A DNA stretch of 64,000 nt from Cytophagales bacterium (lineage in GTDB: Bacteria; Bacteroidota; Bacteroidia; Cytophagales; Spirosomataceae). The notes beneath the pieces are model-generated. The model made no database searches and had not been told where the DNA came from. It worked only from the letters and a program-made list of their open reading frames with translations. Within the stretch, counting starts at the first letter, position 1. The number at the start of each line of letters is the position of its first letter. The translations under genes and the position numbers were made by a program. The stretch covers positions 1 through 64,000 of the forward strand of contig RDXN01000045.1 in NCBI GenBank assembly GCA_004292855.1. Direction: 5' to 3'. Shown here one piece after another: positions 61,967 through 64,000 of the stretch.

Positions 61967-64000
61967 TTACGCTACTTTACAAACCACCCCGTCCAGTTTC
62001 TCCAAACCCCGAATAAACGTGTTTACGGGGCTGACCTTCACCGTTCTAGAGAGTAGGCTGACCTCAATGCGTTCGTCGTTGTCGATCAGGTTGAGCGTGA
62101 GCGTACAGTTGCCGGGGTGAGCCGTAACCAACGCGTTGAGTTGCGCAATCATGGCCGCGTTCACTGACTGCATCCCCATCGACACCCGCACTTCTTTGCA
62201 CATTTTCTCGCGCATCTCGGTCAGGAGCCGGATGTTCGAGGCCTTGAACTCCAACTGATCGGAGTTCCAGCGGTTTTGAGTTTTGCCTGTTACGTGCAGG
62301 AACCGCCCTAGCTCGATGTACTGCCCCATGCGGACGTAGTCTTCACCAAACAGGGTCATTTCCATTGAGCCGCTGTAGTCTTCAATTTTGAAGATCACAA
62401 ACGGGTTGCCGTTCTTGGCAATCCGCTGCATTACCGACGACACAATGCCCCCTAACTTAATTTCGGGTGCCCGAACCTCGAATACCTTGTCGACGGTGCA
62501 GTTGCAGAACCCGTCGAGTTCGAGCTTAAATTCATCGAGCGGGTGGCCGGTGATGTAAAACCCGACCACGTCTTTCTCAAACTTCAGCTTCTCGATCTGA
62601 TTCCACTCCGGCACCGTGGGCGGCTTGGGCTTTGGAATCATGGGGTCGCCCCCGGCCCCGCCAAACAGCGACTGCTGACTCGCCGACTTCTCCGAGTGGT
62701 AGTTGTTGGCGTAGCGGATAATTCTCTCCAGGAACGTACCGCCCGTTTCGCCCACAGGCAGGTCGAAAAACTGCGCCCGGTGAAACTCGTCAATCGCATC
62801 GAACGCGCCCGCGTAGGCCAGCGATTCGAGCGTTTTTTTATTCACCGTTCGCAGGTTCACCCGTATCGCAAAATCGAAGATATCCTGGTAGAATCCTCCA
62901 TTTTTTCGTTCCTCAATAATAGCCTCCACAGCCGCGTCGCCTGCACCCTTGATACCCCCTAGCCCGAAGCGGATTTCGCCCTTACTATTTACACCAAACA
63001 CCCGCTCCGACTCGTTCACGTCGGGGCCGAGTACGGGGATGCCGAGGGCCTTACACTCTTCGAGGAAGAACGTAATTTTTTCGATGTTGCCCAGGCAGGA
63101 GGTCAACACGGCGGCCATGTACTCCGAGGGGTAATACGTTTTCAGATAGGCCGTTTGGTAGGCCACAAACGCGTAGCAGGTCGAGTGCGATTTGTTGAAG
63201 GCGTAGCTCGCGAAAGCCTCCCAGTCGGTCCAGACTTTCTCGCAGATTTTGGCATTCAGGTTATTGGCTTTACAGCCGTCCATGAACTTGCCCTTCATCT
63301 TGTCGAGCACGTCTTTCTGCTTCTTGCCCATCGCCTTCCGCAACACATCGGCGTCGCCTTTGGTGAAGTTTCCGAGCTTCTGCGACAAGAGCATCAACTG
63401 TTCCTGATATACCGTAATGCCGTATGTGTCAGCCAGATACTCCTCCATCTCAGGAAGGTCGTATTTCACCTCCTCCCGGCCATGTTTCCGGTTAATAAAC
63501 GTCGGGATGTACTGAATAGGGCCGGGGCGGTAGAGGGCGTTCATGGCAATGAGGTCCTCGAAACGGTCGGGTTTCAGGTCCTTCATGTACTTTTTCATAC
63601 CGTCGGATTCGAACTGGAAAATCGCGTTCGTCTCCCCCCGCTGAAACAACTCGTAGGCTTTCGGATCGTCGAGCGGAATATCGTCGATAGGTGTCTCGAC
63701 TCCATTCACGAACAATCCGCCTTTGTTTTGCTTTACCAACCGCAAACACTCCTTAATGATGGTGAGGTTACGCAACCCCAAAAAGTCCATCTTGATAACG
63801 CCCGCGTCTTCAATTACTTTGCCCTCATACTGCGTGATAATCAGGTTCGTATCTTTTGAGGTCGACACCGGCACAATGTTGCTCAGGTCGTCGGGGGCGA
63901 TGATGATACCAGCCGCGTGAACGCCCGTGTTGCGCACCGTGCCTTCGAGTCGGCGGGCTTGTTGCAACACGTTTTGGACCTTCTCGGTGTCGATTAGTTT
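61967..64000 (-). CDS. dnaE: DNA polymerase III alpha subunit, C-terminal part, cut by the window edge
   Basis: The frame is open to 64000; about 678 codons are visible. Visible features: RNTGVHAAGIIIAPDDLSNI (palm/finger region), KPDRFEDLIAMNALYRPGPI, the helix-hairpin-helix near EAIIEERKNGG (in the tandem-HhH region), an OB-fold (about APEIKLGGIVSSVMQRIAKN), and a C-terminal tau-binding region. The N-terminal PHP domain and the catalytic aspartates lie beyond the edge. It is the replicative polymerase. It appears intact as far as seen. Confidence 0.95.
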   Translation of the reverse strand, partial: KLIDTEKVQNVLQQARRLEGTVRNTGVHAAGIIIAPDDLSNIVPVSTSKDTNLIITQYEGKVIEDAGVIKMDFLGLRNLTIIKECLRLVKQNKGGLFVNGVETPIDDIPLDDPKAYELFQRGETNAIFQFESDGMKKYMKDLKPDRFEDLIAMNALYRPGPIQYIPTFINRKHGREEVKYDLPEMEEYLADTYGITVYQEQLMLLSQKLGNFTKGDADVLRKAMGKKQKDVLDKMKGKFMDGCKANNLNAKICEKVWTDWEAFASYAFNKSHSTCYAFVAYQTAYLKTYYPSEYMAAVLTSCLGNIEKITFFLEECKALGIPVLGPDVNESERVFGVNSKGEIRFGLGGIKGAGDAAVEAIIEERKNGGFYQDIFDFAIRVNLRTVNKKTLESLAYAGAFDAIDEFHRAQFFDLPVGETGGTFLERIIRYANNYHSEKSASQQSLFGGAGGDPMIPKPKPPTVPEWNQIEKLKFEKDVVGFYITGHPLDEFKLELDGFCNCTVDKVFEVRAPEIKLGGIVSSVMQRIAKNGNPFVIFKIEDYSGSMEMTLFGEDYVRMGQYIELGRFLHVTGKTQNRWNSDQLEFKASNIRLLTEMREKMCKEVRVSMGMQSVNAAMIAQLNALVTAHPGNCTLTLNLIDNDERIEVSLLSRTVKVSPVNTFIRGLEKLDGVVCKVA

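Overview
This window looks like chromosomal DNA of a Bacteroidota member of the order Cytophagales, most like Spirosoma and its relatives (inferred from gene content, no search was run). The pointers are a fused MurF-alanine racemase, a transketolase split into N- and C-terminal genes, ECF sigma factors followed by small one-helix membrane proteins, a 7TM-DISM-type histidine kinase, DUF5916, DUF4097 and DUF2071 families, PadR plus prefix-domain permease pairs, and a Bacteroidetes-like promoter (TTTG and TAnnTTTG style) before groES. Several genes appear to use TTG starts. Most of the sequence is moderately GC-rich. A few AT-rich genes stand out as probable arrivals: 92-649, 9323-11961, most of 28140-30500, parts of 20444-21960, and 61302-61962.

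Layout. 1-9300: the cut end of a plus-strand gene, a truncated SIR2-like gene, a Nudix regulator, a large hybrid sensor kinase, a D-lactate dehydrogenase, a HigBA toxin-antitoxin pair, tRNA-Leu(CAA), a secreted protein, a DUF421 membrane protein and a 49-codon ORF. 9300-12000: an AT-rich two-gene unit of unknown function. 12100-14150: groES-groEL. 14390-19350: a conserved hypothetical protein, an M48 lipoprotein protease, an FAA hydrolase, an M23 peptidase and Bcp. 19448-22988: the two transketolase halves, separated by an ATPase plus DUF4276-like gene pair. 23100-27350: an ECF sigma operon with a Spy-like protein, then LiaF-like and PspC-like envelope stress proteins and a TrpF-like protein. 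27566-35615: PadR and a permease, DUF2071, an esterase, and a second ECF operon with HEAT-repeat and DUF4097 proteins. 35686-46013: a DUF5916 outer-membrane protein, DinB, MnmA, an AI-2E family permease, serine dehydratase, a beta-barrel protein, DUF2147 and a Tat-type oxidoreductase. 46111-64000: AlkA, CorA, MurF-Alr, an S8 protease, an M3 peptidase, a secreted protein, BirA, RsfS, FtsH, a lipoprotein, LpxH, a nucleotidyltransferase-like pair and the 3' part of dnaE.

The most striking non-genic feature is a set of long, nearly perfect intergenic palindromes of at least three families. They share an inserted 17-base module (CCGGTCCGCCGGTGCGG) that sits symmetrically in both arms of palindromes that are otherwise unrelated. 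One such palindrome, plus a half copy of it, brackets the ATPase/DUF4276 pair that splits the transketolase genes. Other short-word repeat clusters occupy many gaps, and two appear to have entered coding sequence in frame.

The best candidates for something undescribed are the ATPase/DUF4276 cassette with its bracketing repeats, the AT-rich pair at 9323-11961 that shares a glutamine/asparagine motif, and the mechanism that keeps the palindrome arms identical. No CRISPR array and no complete insertion sequence were seen.
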